This document shows, one piece after another, positions 10,054 to 23,138 of a DNA stretch of 64,000 nt. A program made the position numbers and the translations under genes. Under the pieces are notes generated by a model that saw only the letters and a program-made list of their open reading frames with translations, ran no database searches and was not told the DNA's origin. This stretch comes from Dyella sp. AtDHG13 (lineage in GTDB: Bacteria; Pseudomonadota; Gammaproteobacteria; Xanthomonadales; Rhodanobacteraceae). Within the stretch, counting starts at the first letter, position 1. Every line of letters begins with the position of its first letter. The DNA is taken from positions 43,461 through 107,460 of the forward strand of contig NZ_QICJ01000015.1 in assembly GCF_003201105.1 (NCBI RefSeq). The letters run 5' to 3'.

Positions 10054-10360
10054 TGTTGGGTCCTCTCTCCTTTGGGGAGAGGGTTGGGGCATTTCCGCCT
10101 TTATGGTGGCATTGCCACCTTTGCGGTGATGAGCGCCGGGTGCTCGCCTCACCGCTTCATTCTTTAGCCGTCATCCCTGCGGAGGCAGGACAAGCGCGAA
10201 GCGCGCAGAACGCCCGTAGGGCGGCCCCGAAGGGGCGAGCGAAGCGAGTCATCCAGCGACTTTATGCTCGGTTGTCGCGTAGAGGTTGATCGGCTCTTAC
10301 CAGCGTTTCAGCGACCTGGCCGCCTACGCGGCGGGCGTTCCGACCTCCTGCCGGAGGCCG
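10054..10360. repeat. Degenerate repeat remnants upstream of the multi-hairpin element
   Basis: No gene is visible. At 10062-10092 there is a copy of the purine/pyrimidine inverted repeat CTCTCCTTTGGGGAGAG followed by GGTTGGGG, the same family as the insertions in the Lhr-type gene. At 10170-10190 there is a partial copy of the GTCAT-CCTGCG-AGGCAGGA element. The rest is low-complexity and GC-rich, with short ORFs I consider spurious. Confidence 0.6.
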
Positions 10361-10675
10361 GGTTACTTTCTCTTGCTTGCCCAAGAGAAAGTAACCAAAG
10401 AGAAGGGCCCCCCGGAATCGGCGCCTATCGGGCTGAAGCCCGATAGGTTCGCGGACGGGCTGCGGGGTTTGTCGACAGGGCATCCTGCCCTGACGACAAA
10501 CTGGCTCGCATCCCTGCGAGCCACCCTTCGGGCTATTCCTCCACCCGTCCGCCGCCTCATACGGGGCCCGGAAGATCAAGAGCATGAGCCGACGGCTCGT
10601 GCCGCTGCGCGGCACATCGCGTCGCGGCAGGCGCGGAGCGCCTCCTGTCTTCGCAGGAATGACGATGAAAGCATG
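10361..10675. repeat. Multi-hairpin structured repeat element
   Basis: Consecutive near-perfect inverted repeats are visible. One is 10361-10375 with 10382-10396 (15 bp, arm GGTTACTTTCTCTTG). Another is 10424-10434 with 10437-10447 (11 bp). A third is 10468-10482 with 10486-10500 (one mismatch), and a fourth is 10503-10510 with 10515-10522. An outer 9-bp pair, 10451-10459 (GCGGACGGG) with 10544-10552 (CCCGTCCGC), encloses the last two. Further short hairpins run to about 10640, and a GTCTTCGCAGGAATGACG tail closes the block. From memory, blocks beginning with this first hairpin recur between genes in Xanthomonadales. The ORFs across it are not credible. Confidence 0.7.
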
Positions 10676-10818
10676 AGCGATAAGGCCAGGTTATGAAAAC
10701 CAAGCTGGGCGCAATCGATGTGATTGGCGCTTGCATCGCAAAGCGGGAGATGCCGCACTCACAAATCAGCAAGGAAAGCGCGTTCCGGTGTCACTCACGC
10801 CAAATCCCATCAACCCAA

Positions 10819-11646
10819 TTACCTCTGACACCTCGGACACCAAAACGTCGACCGCTGCCCGAGCACCACCTGCCGCACCGGCGTGCCGCACACCCGGCAC
10901 GGCTCATCCTCGCGCCCATACACCTGCAGCTCGCGAAAGAAGTACCCCGGTGCGCCATCGGGGTTGATGAAGTCGCGCAAGGTGGTGCCGCCGCGTTCGA
11001 TGGCCCAGGCCAGGATGCGTTTCACCTCGGCGGCCAGTCGCGCGTAGCGCGCGCGTGAGATCGAACCTGCGGGCTTGCGTGGGTCGATGCCGGCGGCGAA
11101 CAGGGCTTCGCTGGCGTAGATGTTGCCGACGCCGACCACGATGGCGTTGTCCATCAGAAACAGCTTCACCGCGGCGGTGCGGCCGCGCGAGAGTTTCCAC
11201 AGCAGGTCGCCATCGAAATCATCGGTGAGGGGTTCGGGGCCGAGGTCGGCGAGCAGTTCGTGGGTTTCGCCGGCCGGCTGCCACAGCAGGCAGCCGAAGC
11301 GGCGGGCGTCGGTGAAGCGCAGTACGCGCGGGCCTTCAGTCGCAGTGGGCTCCAGGGCGATGTCCACGTGATCGTGCTTGCCGACCAGCGCATCCGGTGG
11401 AAGCACGCGCAGCACGCCGGTCATGCCGAGGTGGAGCAGGGCGCTGCCGATGGAGGTGTGCAGCAACAGGTATTTCGCGCGTCGCTCGACATCGACGATG
11501 CGCTGTCCCGGCAGCTGCGTGCTGATCTCCGGCGGAATCGGCCAGCGCAGGTCGGGGCGGCGCAGGGTCACGGCGGTGACGCGACGGCCGATCAGGTGCG
11601 GGGCGATGCCTCGGCGGGTGGTTTCGACTTCGGGGAGTTCGGGCAC
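10819..11646 (-). CDS. mutM: Formamidopyrimidine-DNA glycosylase
   Basis: This bifunctional glycosylase/AP lyase removes 8-oxoguanine and ring-opened purines. The 275-residue protein starts [16 protein letters not shown], which gives the catalytic Pro2 and Glu3. The conserved beta-hairpin lysine region ([18 protein letters not shown]) follows near residue 60. The C-terminal zinc finger [10 protein letters not shown]...CPRC is intact. Length is normal for the family. The downstream side is the repeat block. Confidence 0.97.
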   Translation of the reverse strand: MPELPEVETTRRGIAPHLIGRRVTAVTLRRPDLRWPIPPEISTQLPGQRIVDVERRAKYLLLHTSIGSALLHLGMTGVLRVLPPDALVGKHDHVDIALEPTATEGPRVLRFTDARRFGCLLWQPAGETHELLADLGPEPLTDDFDGDLLWKLSRGRTAAVKLFLMDNAIVVGVGNIYASEALFAAGIDPRKPAGSISRARYARLAAEVKRILAWAIERGGTTLRDFINPDGAPGYFFRELQVYGREDEPCRVCGTPVRQVVLGQRSTFWCPRCQR

Positions 11647-11722
11647 TGCGGATCTCGATGGAAAATGCGGCCGCGCTATTTCGCGCGACCGCGTCGTGTC
11701 GATGGCGACGCTTGTCGCCGCC

Positions 11723-13132
11723 TCAGCTCCAGTCGTTATGGAAACTGCCGGGCTTGTCCACGCGCTCGAAGGTGTGTGCGCCGAAGTAGTCGCGCTGCGC
11801 CTGCAGCAGATTCGCCGGCAGTTGTTCCGAGCGGTAGCCGTCGTAGTACGCGATGGCAGAGGAGAAGCACGGAACCGCTACGCCGGCCTTTACCGCGGCG
11901 GCGACCACCTCGCGCAGCGCGCCCTGGTATTCGGCGGCGATATCGCGGAAGTACGGGTCGAGCAGCAGGTTCCTCACTTGCGGGTCGCGCTCGTACGCGT
12001 CGGTGATCTTCTGCAGGAAGCGCGCGCGGATGATGCAGCCGGCGCGGAAGATGCGCGCGATGGTGCCGTAGGGCAGGTTCCACTGGTATTCGTCGGATGC
12101 GGCGCGCAGCTGTGCGAAGCCCTGGGCGTAGGAGACGATCTTGCTCAGGTACAGCGCGCGGCGCACGGATTCGATGAAGGCCTTGCGGTCGCCGTCGAAC
12201 TTATGGGGTGCCGGACCCTTCAGTACCTTGCTGGCAGCGACGCGTTCGTCCTTCAGCGCGGACAGCAGGCGCGCGAATACCGATTCGGTGATCAGCGGCA
12301 GCGGCACGCCAAGGTCCAGCGCGCTCTGGCTGGTCCACTTGCCGGTACCCTTCTGCGCGGCACGGTCGAGGATGATGTCGACCATCGCCTTGCCGGTGTC
12401 CTTGTCCTTCTTGGTGAAGATGTCGGCTGTGATGCTGATGAGGTAGCTGTCGAGCTCGCCCTTGTTCCAGTCCGCGTAGACCTCGGCGAGTTCCTCGTTG
12501 GACAGGCCGAGCACGTCGCGCAGCACGGCATAGCTTTCCGCGATGAGCTGCATGTCGCCGTACTCGATGCCGTTGTGCACCATCTTCACGTAATGGCCGG
12601 CGCCGTTCGGACCCATGTAGGCCACGCAGGGTTCGCCGTCGGGTGCGCGTGCGGCGATTTCGGTGAGGATGGGCGCCACCAGGTCATACGCTTCGCGCGG
12701 ACCGCCCGGCATGATGGACGGGCCGTGCAGCGCGCCTTCCTCGCCGCCGGATACACCGGTGCCGATGAAGTGCAGGCCGGCCGCGCTCATCTCGCTTTCG
12801 CGGCGCATGGTGTCCTTGAAGAACGTGTTGCCGCCGTCGATGACGATGTCGCCCTTGTCGAGCAGCGGCTTCAGCTGCGCCAGCGTGGCGTCGGTGGGTT
12901 CGCCGGCCTTCACCATCAGCAGGATCCTGCGCGGCTTTTCCAGCGAGTCGACGAATTCCTCGAGCGTGTAGGTGGGCGCCAGGCGCTTGCCGGGATTCTG
13001 CGCAACGACCTCATCCGTACGGTCGCGATGCCGGTTGTAGATCGACACGGCGTGGCCGCGACTTTCGATATTGAGGGCAAGGTTGCTGCCCATCACTGCC
13101 ATGCCTACGACGCCGATCGCCTGCTTGCTCAT
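11723..13132 (-). CDS. gnd: 6-phosphogluconate dehydrogenase, decarboxylating
   Basis: This pentose-phosphate enzyme converts 6-phosphogluconate to ribulose 5-phosphate with NADP. The start is set at 13132 because [20 protein letters not shown] carries the N-terminal GxAxMGxN nucleotide fold and gives 469 residues, the usual length. Upstream in-frame sequence is Arg-rich noise. Other hallmarks are [23 protein letters not shown] (substrate loop), [20 protein letters not shown] and the late ...[13 protein letters not shown] segment. It runs in the same direction as mutM. Confidence 0.97.
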   Translation of the reverse strand: MSKQAIGVVGMAVMGSNLALNIESRGHAVSIYNRHRDRTDEVVAQNPGKRLAPTYTLEEFVDSLEKPRRILLMVKAGEPTDATLAQLKPLLDKGDIVIDGGNTFFKDTMRRESEMSAAGLHFIGTGVSGGEEGALHGPSIMPGGPREAYDLVAPILTEIAARAPDGEPCVAYMGPNGAGHYVKMVHNGIEYGDMQLIAESYAVLRDVLGLSNEELAEVYADWNKGELDSYLISITADIFTKKDKDTGKAMVDIILDRAAQKGTGKWTSQSALDLGVPLPLITESVFARLLSALKDERVAASKVLKGPAPHKFDGDRKAFIESVRRALYLSKIVSYAQGFAQLRAASDEYQWNLPYGTIARIFRAGCIIRARFLQKITDAYERDPQVRNLLLDPYFRDIAAEYQGALREVVAAAVKAGVAVPCFSSAIAYYDGYRSEQLPANLLQAQRDYFGAHTFERVDKPGSFHNDWS

Positions 13133-13254
13133 CTGCTCGCTCCTGTGGAGGGTTGGATTCCATATGGGGAGTCCACGCGTCGGTGCAAGGTACGCTGCCG
13201 GGCGAAGAATAAGGTGAAGGCAGGGCGTTGGCGTTCGCGCGTGCCCGCAACGCT

Positions 13255-13761
13255 TCAGCGGGTCATGCCGGCGTTCACCGCATGGCTGTCCGACGCCGGC
13301 GCGCGCGGCGTATAGCGCAGGGAAATCAGCGCGATGCGGTCGCCGACACGCACGTAGCGCTGCGGCCCGGTGACCGATGTTTCGCCGAATTCCAGCCGCT
13401 GGCCGTCCAGTGTGAGCACGGCGACGGGTGCGGCCAGCCCGATGCGGGCCGGGTCGAAATCGCTGGCGGGACGCCAGTTCAGAACGGCGGCGCTGGCCGT
13501 GTCGGCCAGTTCGCCCAGCCGGCCGTCGTCCGCGCGCGTGGGCGTGCCGTCGATGCGCCACCAGTGGCCGTCACGCCGCGCGTAGTGCGATGGCGCGCCC
13601 TGGCCGATGACGAGCTCGATGCGCGAGATGGCGGAAGGATCGAGCGGCAGCAATGTTCCCGGCGCCGCGGCTGCATCGCGCCCCCATTGCCAGCCGGCGG
13701 CGGCGATCAGGACCAGGGCGCACGCACCGAGCCCGGCCAGTTGGCGCGTGGAGCGCTTCAT
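13255..13761 (-). CDS. DUF4340-like exported subunit of a Gld-type ABC system
   Basis: The protein has 168 residues, with a membrane anchor near residues 8-26 ([20 protein letters not shown]). A periplasmic beta-rich domain of DUF4340 character follows, including [24 protein letters not shown] (a typical 'W-x-I' pattern). It is the last gene of a four-gene run and overlaps the preceding gene by ATGA, which implies translational coupling. Proteins of this kind accompany GldG-like auxiliary proteins. The family usually carries two or more tandem units; this one is short. Confidence 0.7.
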   Translation of the reverse strand: MKRSTRQLAGLGACALVLIAAAGWQWGRDAAAAPGTLLPLDPSAISRIELVIGQGAPSHYARRDGHWWRIDGTPTRADDGRLGELADTASAAVLNWRPASDFDPARIGLAAPVAVLTLDGQRLEFGETSVTGPQRYVRVGDRIALISLRYTPRAPASDSHAVNAGMTR

Positions 13762-15116
13762 GCGCGGCGACGACGCCAGGCGATCCAGCCGCCGGCGATC
13801 AGCAACAGCAGCGGCACGACCACCAGGAAGCCGAACGACACCGTGCTCAACTGGGCCAGTGTCATGTTTAGGCGACGATCCGGCGCGCCCGTCGCCTGCG
13901 GCAGGTTGACCAGCACGTCGTCGCCCAGCAGCCAGTCGAACACGCGGCGTCCCAGCTCGCGGTTACCGTCGGTGCCGAGGTAAGCGTTGGAGAGGAAGTC
14001 GCCGTCGCCGATCACCACCGCGCGCTGCTCGGCCTTGTCGGGACTGGGCGAGAGACGGGAGAGCGCGAAGCCGAAATCCAGCGGGCCCTTCAGTTCGCCC
14101 GCGCTGGCATCGAAGCGGATGGTGGAGGTGCCGGTGTTGCTGATCGGCTTGAATTCGGTCCAGCTCTGCGGGCTCGAACGCAGGAACGGCACGGCATGCC
14201 ACGCCGTCTGCGAGGCGAGCGCCAGCGCGGAAACCTGCTGGAACTGCGTGTTGAGGCGGAAGCCATGCGTGATCGCCTGCTCCGGATAATCGCCCAGCGC
14301 GAGCACGCGCGGATCGTTCAGCCCGATCGCCGTGCCCTGGCCGTCGACCAGCACGCCCGGCAACAGGTGCAGGCCCAGCGCATCCGCCAGCGGCATCAGG
14401 TGCAGGTCGTCGTTGGTCGGCTCGGTGAGCCACAGCAGGTTGCCGCCTTCGGTCACGTAGTCGGTGAGCGCCTTGACCGCGCCGTACGACAGCGCGTGCT
14501 GCGGACTGGCCAGCACCACGAGATCCGTGTGCATCGGCACGCTGGCGACCTGCGCGAAGTTGAGCGGCACCGCGCGTATGCCGCTGTCCTGCATCTGCGC
14601 GACGAACAGGCCCAGGTCGGCGTTGCCGCCGTCGGAAGGGCTGCGTTCGCCATCGCCGGAAACGAAGGCGACGATGCGGTCGGCGCCGCGCAAGAGGCGC
14701 TTGAGCGCATTGGTGAGGCTGCGGTTGTCCAGCGCATCGAGGCGTTGCTCGTGTCCCCGGTAATGCAGGATCAGCATGCCGTTGGTGGTGATGCCGAGCT
14801 CGCGCATCGCCGCCGGGTCCTGCTGCGGATCGACGAAACGCAGGCTGAGGTCGGGCTTGGCGCGCTGGTAGCGCTGCAGGAAGGCGGCGATGTTGCTGCG
14901 CACGTCGCCCTGCGGATTGGCGTAGCTGACGATGTCGACCGGCCCGTCGAGCGCCTTGAGCACGGCGAGCGATTCGGCCGGCAGCGAGGCGCGGCCGCCG
15001 TAGGTCCAGTCGGCTACATGGTCGTAGCGTGCGGAGAAATAGCCGATGGCGCCCGCGCAGGCGAGCACCAGCAGGGCGAACAACCAGCCATGGAGTCGTC
15101 GGAACGTGCGTGTCAT
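13758..15116 (-). CDS. GldG-like ABC transporter auxiliary protein
   Basis: The protein has 452 residues. A membrane segment lies near residues 8-26 and a second near the C-terminus (TVSFGFLVVVPLLLLIAGGW), followed by an RRRRA tail. The periplasmic part resembles the 'ABC-type uncharacterised transport system' domain: GPVDIVSYANPQGDVRSNIA, then a GMLILHYRGHEQRLD region. An intrachain segment VVLASPQHALSYGAVKALTDYV is typical of GldG/DUF4350 proteins. The start ATG 15116 overlaps the permease stop (ATGA). Its role is inferred as the substrate- or envelope-side partner of the ABC pair. Confidence 0.75.
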   Translation of the reverse strand: MTRTFRRLHGWLFALLVLACAGAIGYFSARYDHVADWTYGGRASLPAESLAVLKALDGPVDIVSYANPQGDVRSNIAAFLQRYQRAKPDLSLRFVDPQQDPAAMRELGITTNGMLILHYRGHEQRLDALDNRSLTNALKRLLRGADRIVAFVSGDGERSPSDGGNADLGLFVAQMQDSGIRAVPLNFAQVASVPMHTDLVVLASPQHALSYGAVKALTDYVTEGGNLLWLTEPTNDDLHLMPLADALGLHLLPGVLVDGQGTAIGLNDPRVLALGDYPEQAITHGFRLNTQFQQVSALALASQTAWHAVPFLRSSPQSWTEFKPISNTGTSTIRFDASAGELKGPLDFGFALSRLSPSPDKAEQRAVVIGDGDFLSNAYLGTDGNRELGRRVFDWLLGDDVLVNLPQATGAPDRRLNMTLAQLSTVSFGFLVVVPLLLLIAGGWIAWRRRRA

Positions 15117-15910
15117 CAGCCGCGCCCCCGTTCCGCGCCCAGCCGCTGCGTGGCAAGTATCAGCGCCACCGCGATCACCAGCAGAAACCATGCGACGTCC
15201 GCGCTGGAGACGAGGCCGCGGATCAGCGAATCCAGATGCGTGCTCATCGCGAGCCAGTTGACGAAACCGTTGTCGACGCCGGCCATCAGGGCGCCGACAT
15301 TCAGGCTGACCAGGGCCAGCCCCAGCATCAGGCTGGCCGCGGCGGCGATGGCGGGATGCGAGGCGTAGGCCGAGCAGGCGATGCCGATGGCGCACAGCGC
15401 CGCCAGCATCAGCAGCAGGCCCAGTGCGGCGGCGGCGAGCTTGCCCCAGTCCAGCGTCATGCCATGGGCCAGGCTGAGCGGCATGGCCAGCACCAGCAGC
15501 AGCCAGAGCGCCAGCCACACCAGCAGCGCGAGGAACTTGCCCATCACCATGTCGAACGGCGATTGCCCCATGGCGAACCACAGCGGCAAGGTGCCGTGGC
15601 TGCGCTCGCCGGCCAGCGTGGACATGGTAAGCAGCGGCACCACCACGAGGGCCAGCTCGGCCAGGCCGAAGGGCAGCATGGGCAGGATGCCGCTGGTGAG
15701 GATGCTGCTGAGCATCGGCACGGCGACGATGTCGGTATAACCCGGCCCGGCGGGCTGGGCAGCCCACGCGATCTGATGGGTGGCGAAGATCTGCACCAGC
15801 AGCATGAAGCGGCCGGCCAGCTGCGCCACCGTCAGGGCGGCGAGCACCCAGGCCAGCGGACGCACGAACAGGCGGCGCAGCTCCAGCCGCGTCACGGCGA
15901 ATACGCTCAT
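15116..15910 (-). CDS. ABC-2-type permease, GldF-like
   Basis: The permease has 264 residues and about six membrane segments. It starts MSVFAVTRLELRRLFVRPLA, a form common to ABC-2 permeases whose N-terminal helix lies along the membrane. The segment TLAGERSHGTLPLWFAMGQSP is the conserved cytoplasmic coupling loop of this family. Both ends overlap neighbours by ATGA, so stoichiometric coupling to the ATPase and the GldG-like gene is likely. In Bacteroidetes the homologous GldAFG set supports gliding. In Proteobacteria it is an export system of unknown cargo, and no gliding genes are present here. Confidence 0.85.
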   Translation of the reverse strand: MSVFAVTRLELRRLFVRPLAWVLAALTVAQLAGRFMLLVQIFATHQIAWAAQPAGPGYTDIVAVPMLSSILTSGILPMLPFGLAELALVVVPLLTMSTLAGERSHGTLPLWFAMGQSPFDMVMGKFLALLVWLALWLLLVLAMPLSLAHGMTLDWGKLAAAALGLLLMLAALCAIGIACSAYASHPAIAAAASLMLGLALVSLNVGALMAGVDNGFVNWLAMSTHLDSLIRGLVSSADVAWFLLVIAVALILATQRLGAERGRG

Positions 15911-16644
15911 GCGGCCTGCGCCCCGCGCATGGCGATATCGAAGAAGGTCTGTTCCAGCATCTTGTGGTCGTCGTCGGTGATGGGGCCGTCGTAGCGCAGC
16001 TGCCCCTCGTGCAGGATCGCCACGCGATCGCAGGCCGCGGTGACCTCCGCCAGCAGGTGCGTGGAAAGAATTACCGCGGTGCCCGCGGCCGCCTGTTCGC
16101 GGATCACCCCGCGCAGCGCCGCGACCTGCACCGGGTCCAGCGCGTTGGCGGGCTCGTCCAGCACCAGCAGCGAGGGTTCGTGCAGCAGTGCGCAGGCCAG
16201 GCCCAGCCGCTGGCGCTGCCCTTGCGAGAGCACGCCGGCCAGCCGACGCGACAGCGTGCCCAGTTCCAGGCGTTCGACGATGCGCTGGCGCGCCTTCGCC
16301 AGTGCCGCGCCGTGGATGCCGCGCAGGCGACCGTGCGCGTCCAGATGTTCCAGCACGGTCAATTCCGGCCACAGCGGGGCACGTTCCGGCAGCCAGCCGA
16401 TGGCGCGGCGCGCCAGTTCCGGATGTTCCAGGAAGTCCCTTCCGTTCAGCCGGATGGCGCCGCCGTCCGGTATCAGCGCCCCTGCGATCATGGCCAGCGT
16501 GGTGCTCTTGCCCGCGCCGTTCACCCCCAGCAAACCCAGCACCTGACCCGCGTCCAGGGTCAGACTGAGATCGGCGACGGCCGGGCGTCCCGCCCGATGT
16601 CGGGTGGTGTGATCCAGTTGCAATACGACGGTAGGCGCGGTCAT
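15907..16644 (-). CDS. ABC transporter ATP-binding protein, GldA-like
   Basis: This 245-residue ATPase is complete. Walker A is GLLGVNGAGKSTT near residue 37, the signature is LSQGQRQRL near residue 140, and Walker B is LLVLDEPANALDP near residue 158. The switch histidine is in ILSTHLLAEV. It is the first gene of the operon and the likely source of the transcript that continues through permease, GldG-like and DUF4340-like genes. The cargo cannot be read from sequence. Confidence 0.9.
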   Translation of the reverse strand: MTAPTVVLQLDHTTRHRAGRPAVADLSLTLDAGQVLGLLGVNGAGKSTTLAMIAGALIPDGGAIRLNGRDFLEHPELARRAIGWLPERAPLWPELTVLEHLDAHGRLRGIHGAALAKARQRIVERLELGTLSRRLAGVLSQGQRQRLGLACALLHEPSLLVLDEPANALDPVQVAALRGVIREQAAAGTAVILSTHLLAEVTAACDRVAILHEGQLRYDGPITDDDHKMLEQTFFDIAMRGAQAA

Positions 16645-16818
16645 TGCATGATTGTCACGGCGGCCCCATCTTCACACAACGGGGAGGGCGCGCCGCTGGG
16701 CGCTACAGCACATTAACTTCGCGGCCTCAAAGGGGTGCGACAATTATTTGCTGGTCCATGCTGGCGGGTACGGAAACCCCTCGATTAGACTGAAATTTCA
16801 TACACCTGGGTGTTTCCC

Positions 16819-18015
16819 ATGCTCGACGCAGTACTCAACTTCCTCTCCAACGGCCTGACGCACGCCAGCTGGGGAACCATCGTGATCTACATGCTGGTCA
16901 TGACGCAGCTCACCATCTTCACGGTGACGCTGTATCTGCACCGCTGCCAGACCCATCGCGGCGTGGACCTGCACTGGTCCATCTCGCACTTCTTCCGCTT
17001 CTGGGGCTGGCTCACCACGGGCATGGTCACCAAGGAGTGGGTGGCGGTGCACCGCAAGCACCACGCCAAGGTGGAGACCGAGGAAGATCCGCACAGCCCG
17101 CAGATCTATGGCATCAAGAAGGTCTTCTGGGACGGCGTGTCGCTGTACCGCGATGCCAGCGAAGTGAAGGAAGACCTGGAGAAGTACGGCCGCGGCACGC
17201 CCGACGACTGGATCGAGCGCAAGCTCTACGCCGGCCATCCGTACTGGGGTCCTGCGCTGATGCTGATCATCGACCTTGCCCTGTTCGGCGTCATCGGCGC
17301 CGCGCTGTGGGCCGTGCAGATGATCTGGATTCCGTTCTGGGCCGCCGGCTTCGTCAACGGCATCGGCCATTGGTGGGGCTACCGCAACTTCGAAAGCGCC
17401 GACACCGCGACCAACCTCATTCCGTGGGGCTTCTGGATCGGCGGCGAAGAGCTGCACAACAACCACCACGCCTTTCCGAGCTCGGCCAAGTTCGCCCTGC
17501 GCAAGTGGGAGTTCGACATCGGCTGGTTCGTGATCTGCGGCCTGCAGAAGGTGGGCCTGGCCAAGGTGCTGCGCGTCGCGCCGACGCTGGATGTTCGCCC
17601 GAACGTGCACCTGCCGGACGCCGAGACGCTCAAGGGCGTTCTCACGCATCGTTTCGCCGCGATGACCGACTACTACCGCAACGTGATCATGCCGACCCTG
17701 CGCGACGAAGCGCAGCACGCCGGCGAGAGCATCAAGTCGGTGCCGCGCCGCATGCGCCGCGCGCTGGCCGACGGTGGCCGCTGGCTGGACAACGAAGGCC
17801 GCGACCGCATGCAGGCGGTACTGGCCAAGCGTCCGACCCTGAGCACCGTGTGCGATTTCCGTAACCGCCTCGCCGCCCTGATGGAGCAGCGTGGCGCGGA
17901 TCAGGCGCTCAAGGGCCTGCAGCAGTGGATTGCCGAGGCGGAGCAGAGCGGTATTCGCGCGCTGCAGGAGTTTGCCGGTCGCCTGAAGAGCTATTCGGTG
18001 GCCAGCGCGGCTTGA
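16819..18015 (+). CDS. Membrane fatty-acid (acyl-CoA type) desaturase
   Basis: This 398-residue integral membrane di-iron enzyme introduces a double bond into acyl chains. The three histidine boxes are HRCQTHR near residue 40, HRKHH near residue 79 and HNNHH near residue 217, plus GIGHWWGYRNFE. Four or so membrane segments are visible (IVIYMLVMTQLTIFTVTLYL and others). ATG 16819 is preferred to the GTG at 16810. A soluble C-terminal tail of about 150 residues is longer than the catalytic core needs. A strong terminator follows. Confidence 0.92.
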   Translation: MLDAVLNFLSNGLTHASWGTIVIYMLVMTQLTIFTVTLYLHRCQTHRGVDLHWSISHFFRFWGWLTTGMVTKEWVAVHRKHHAKVETEEDPHSPQIYGIKKVFWDGVSLYRDASEVKEDLEKYGRGTPDDWIERKLYAGHPYWGPALMLIIDLALFGVIGAALWAVQMIWIPFWAAGFVNGIGHWWGYRNFESADTATNLIPWGFWIGGEELHNNHHAFPSSAKFALRKWEFDIGWFVICGLQKVGLAKVLRVAPTLDVRPNVHLPDAETLKGVLTHRFAAMTDYYRNVIMPTLRDEAQHAGESIKSVPRRMRRALADGGRWLDNEGRDRMQAVLAKRPTLSTVCDFRNRLAALMEQRGADQALKGLQQWIAEAEQSGIRALQEFAGRLKSYSVASAA

Positions 18016-18036
18016 TCGCCGGCTAAGCGTTACGTG

Positions 18037-18065
18037 AAAAGCCCGCCGAAAGGCGGGCTTTTTTT
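18037..18065 (+). terminator. Rho-independent terminator of the desaturase gene
   Basis: The stem AAAAGCCCGCC pairs with GGCGGGCTTTT around a GAAA loop, followed by a run of T (18058-18065). It lies 21 bases after the stop and can also act in the opposite direction for the SNF2 helicase gene. Confidence 0.92.
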
Positions 18066-18101
18066 GTGGGCGAATAAGCGAAAAGGGATCAAGCGCGACG
18101 A

Positions 18102-21134
<3,033 letters not shown>

Positions 21135-21207
21135 TCGGTCCGATTCGGTCCGCTAGGGCGACCAAAAGATTCAGCTTAGCAAGGCTCTTGCGTGTGTGCG
21201 CGTCTCA

Positions 21208-21231
21208 GCTCCGGTTTTTTCAAACCGGAGC
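21208..21231. terminator. Hairpin between gpsA and the SNF2 gene
   Basis: A perfect 10-bp stem (GCTCCGGTTT with AAACCGGAGC, four-base loop) lies 55 bases beyond the gpsA stop on the minus strand. There is no T-run after the stem on that strand, so efficiency is uncertain. Confidence 0.5.
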
Positions 21232-21285
21232 GGATCGTTCTGCATGAGGCGCTGAATGTGAACGGCCGATGCGCCGCCCGTAGCG

Positions 21286-22314
21286 TTACGCCGCGGGCGT
21301 GAACAGGCCCTTGGGATACTCGGGCTTCTGCTCGCGGCTCATCAGCCGCTTGAGGCCTTCGGCCGGCGTGACCTCGCCGTGCAGCACGGCGCGCACGCCG
21401 CTGCTGATGGGCAGGTCCAGGCCGTGCTTGGTGGCCAGTCGCGCCACTTCATCGGCGGTGAGCACGCTTTCCACCACCTGGCCGATCTCGCGCACGGCCT
21501 CGTCGATGGCCTTGCCCTTGCCCAGCGCCAGGCCAAGACGACGGTTGCGCGACAGGTCACCGGTGCAGGTGAGCACCAGATCGCCCAGGCCGGCGAGGCC
21601 CATCAGCGTTTCCGGACGCGCACCCAGCGCCACGCCGAGGCGAAGCATTTCGTTCATGCCGCGGGTGATCAGGCCGGCACGCGCGTTCAGGCCCAGGTTC
21701 ATGCCATCGGCCACGCCGGTGGCGACCGCCAGCACGTTCTTCATGGCGCCGCCCAGCTCCGCGCCCAGCACGTCGCTGCCGGAATAGGCGCGGAAGTTCG
21801 GCGCGTGCAGCACCAGGGCCAGGTCGTGCGCGAAGGCGTCGTCGTCGGAATGGACGGTGACGGCGCTGGGCATGCCCGAGGCCACTTCCTTGGCGAACGA
21901 GGGGCCGGTGACCACGGCCGCCGCGCGGCCTGGGAAGCGCTCGGCCACCAGTTCGTGCAGGAAACGGCCCGTGCCCGGCTCGAACCCCTTGGTGGCCCAG
22001 GCGATGCGGGCGTCGGGAGCGAGGTAGGGCTGGATCTCCTCCAGAATGGAGGCGAACGCGTGGCTCGGCACCACGATCAGCACCAGCTGGGCGCCGCGCA
22101 GGGCGGCGGCCAGGTCGGGCTCGTAGACCAGTTCGGCCGGCAGCTCGATATCGGGCAGGTAGCGCTGGTTGCGACGGGTTTGCTCCATCGCCTTCAGCGC
22201 GGCCGCATCGCGCCCCCAGAGCCGGGTCGGCACCTGGTTGCGGGCGGCCAGGGCCGCCAGGGCGGTGCCCCAGGAACCGGCACCGAGCACGGCCAGGGTC
22301 GGACGCTCAACCAT
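21286..22314 (-). CDS. gpsA: Glycerol-3-phosphate dehydrogenase [NAD(P)+]
   Basis: The enzyme reduces dihydroxyacetone phosphate to sn-glycerol 3-phosphate for phospholipid synthesis. [20 protein letters not shown] sets the start at 22314 and provides the GAGSWGTA nucleotide motif. Upstream in-frame residues overlap secB and are not needed. Catalytic and substrate segments include [38 protein letters not shown] and [19 protein letters not shown]. The length of 342 residues is typical. The secB-gpsA order, 19 bases apart, is a common gammaproteobacterial arrangement. Confidence 0.97.
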   Translation of the reverse strand: MVERPTLAVLGAGSWGTALAALAARNQVPTRLWGRDAAALKAMEQTRRNQRYLPDIELPAELVYEPDLAAALRGAQLVLIVVPSHAFASILEEIQPYLAPDARIAWATKGFEPGTGRFLHELVAERFPGRAAAVVTGPSFAKEVASGMPSAVTVHSDDDAFAHDLALVLHAPNFRAYSGSDVLGAELGGAMKNVLAVATGVADGMNLGLNARAGLITRGMNEMLRLGVALGARPETLMGLAGLGDLVLTCTGDLSRNRRLGLALGKGKAIDEAVREIGQVVESVLTADEVARLATKHGLDLPISSGVRAVLHGEVTPAEGLKRLMSREQKPEYPKGLFTPAA

Positions 22315-22333
22315 GAGCTTGAGACCCCTGGGT

Positions 22334-22825
22334 TCAGCTATTGAGCGTCGGCGCGGCGCTGCCGCCGAGGATGCGGCGCTGCTGCTCGGCATACAGCGCG
22401 TCGAAGTTGATCGGCTGCAGCAGGAACGGCGGGAAGCCGCCTTCCAGCACCAGCGAGGACAGCATCTGGCGAGCGTACGGGAACAGCAGGTTCGGGCAGT
22501 AGCTGTTCAGGATGCCGGCCTGGTCCTCTTCCGAGAAACCGGCGATGCCGAACACGCCGGCCTGGTGCACTTCGGCCAGGTAGGCGGTGCGCTCGCCCAG
22601 CGAGCAGGTCAGGGTCAGGCTCAGCACCACTTCGAACAGGTCGTTGCCCATGTCGGTGGACTTCTGGCCCAGGTTCAGCTGCACCTGCGGCTGCTGGTCG
22701 GTTTCACCCACGTCCTGGAAGATCTGCGGGGCGTTGGGCGCCTCGTAGGACACGTCCTTGATGTAGATCTTCTGCAGCACCAGCTGCGGCTGGCCGGCCT
22801 GGCCGTTGGCGGAGACGTCTGCCAT
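22334..22825 (-). CDS. secB: Protein-export chaperone SecB
   Basis: SecB is a tetrameric cytoplasmic chaperone that keeps preproteins unfolded and delivers them to SecA. The 163-residue protein starts [20 protein letters not shown] behind a good ribosome site on the minus strand (AGGATTTCCCC-ATG). The core [19 protein letters not shown] and the conserved [20 protein letters not shown] and [13 protein letters not shown] segments are intact. It is followed directly by gpsA. Confidence 0.97.
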   Translation of the reverse strand: MADVSANGQAGQPQLVLQKIYIKDVSYEAPNAPQIFQDVGETDQQPQVQLNLGQKSTDMGNDLFEVVLSLTLTCSLGERTAYLAEVHQAGVFGIAGFSEEDQAGILNSYCPNLLFPYARQMLSSLVLEGGFPPFLLQPINFDALYAEQQRRILGGSAAPTLNS

Positions 22826-23138
22826 GGGGAAATCCTCGTAAAGTGTTCGGTGCGTGAAAACGCAAAGGTCTTGATTGTTCCATACATCCCCGCGCCCCGC
22901 CATGCGCCCGGGTTCTCAAACTGGGCAAATATTGCGCACCGCCCTGTTTTTCTGGGAGAATAGCCGGCTCGACCATGCCGACCCGGGCTTCCGGGCACGT
23001 CCGCGACGCGATGCGGGCCTCACGGCAGACGCGAAAAGCTCCATCTCCAGCATCGCGTGGCGCTTGCGCCGCTGGGCCGATGCCGCCCTGGCCAACGGGT
23101 GGCAAACGCGCCCCAGGGCGCCTGCACAGGAGGTCATC

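Noticed and set aside
10361..10675. A CRISPR array or integron attC series in the hairpin block
   Set aside because: The hairpins differ in sequence and spacing, there are no equal repeats with spacers, and there are no cas or integrase genes.
10286..10696. Short ORFs across the 10-kb repeat block, including a FLLLAQEKVTKEKG-type peptide
   Set aside because: They are translations of the multi-hairpin repeat; no ribosome site and no protein family.
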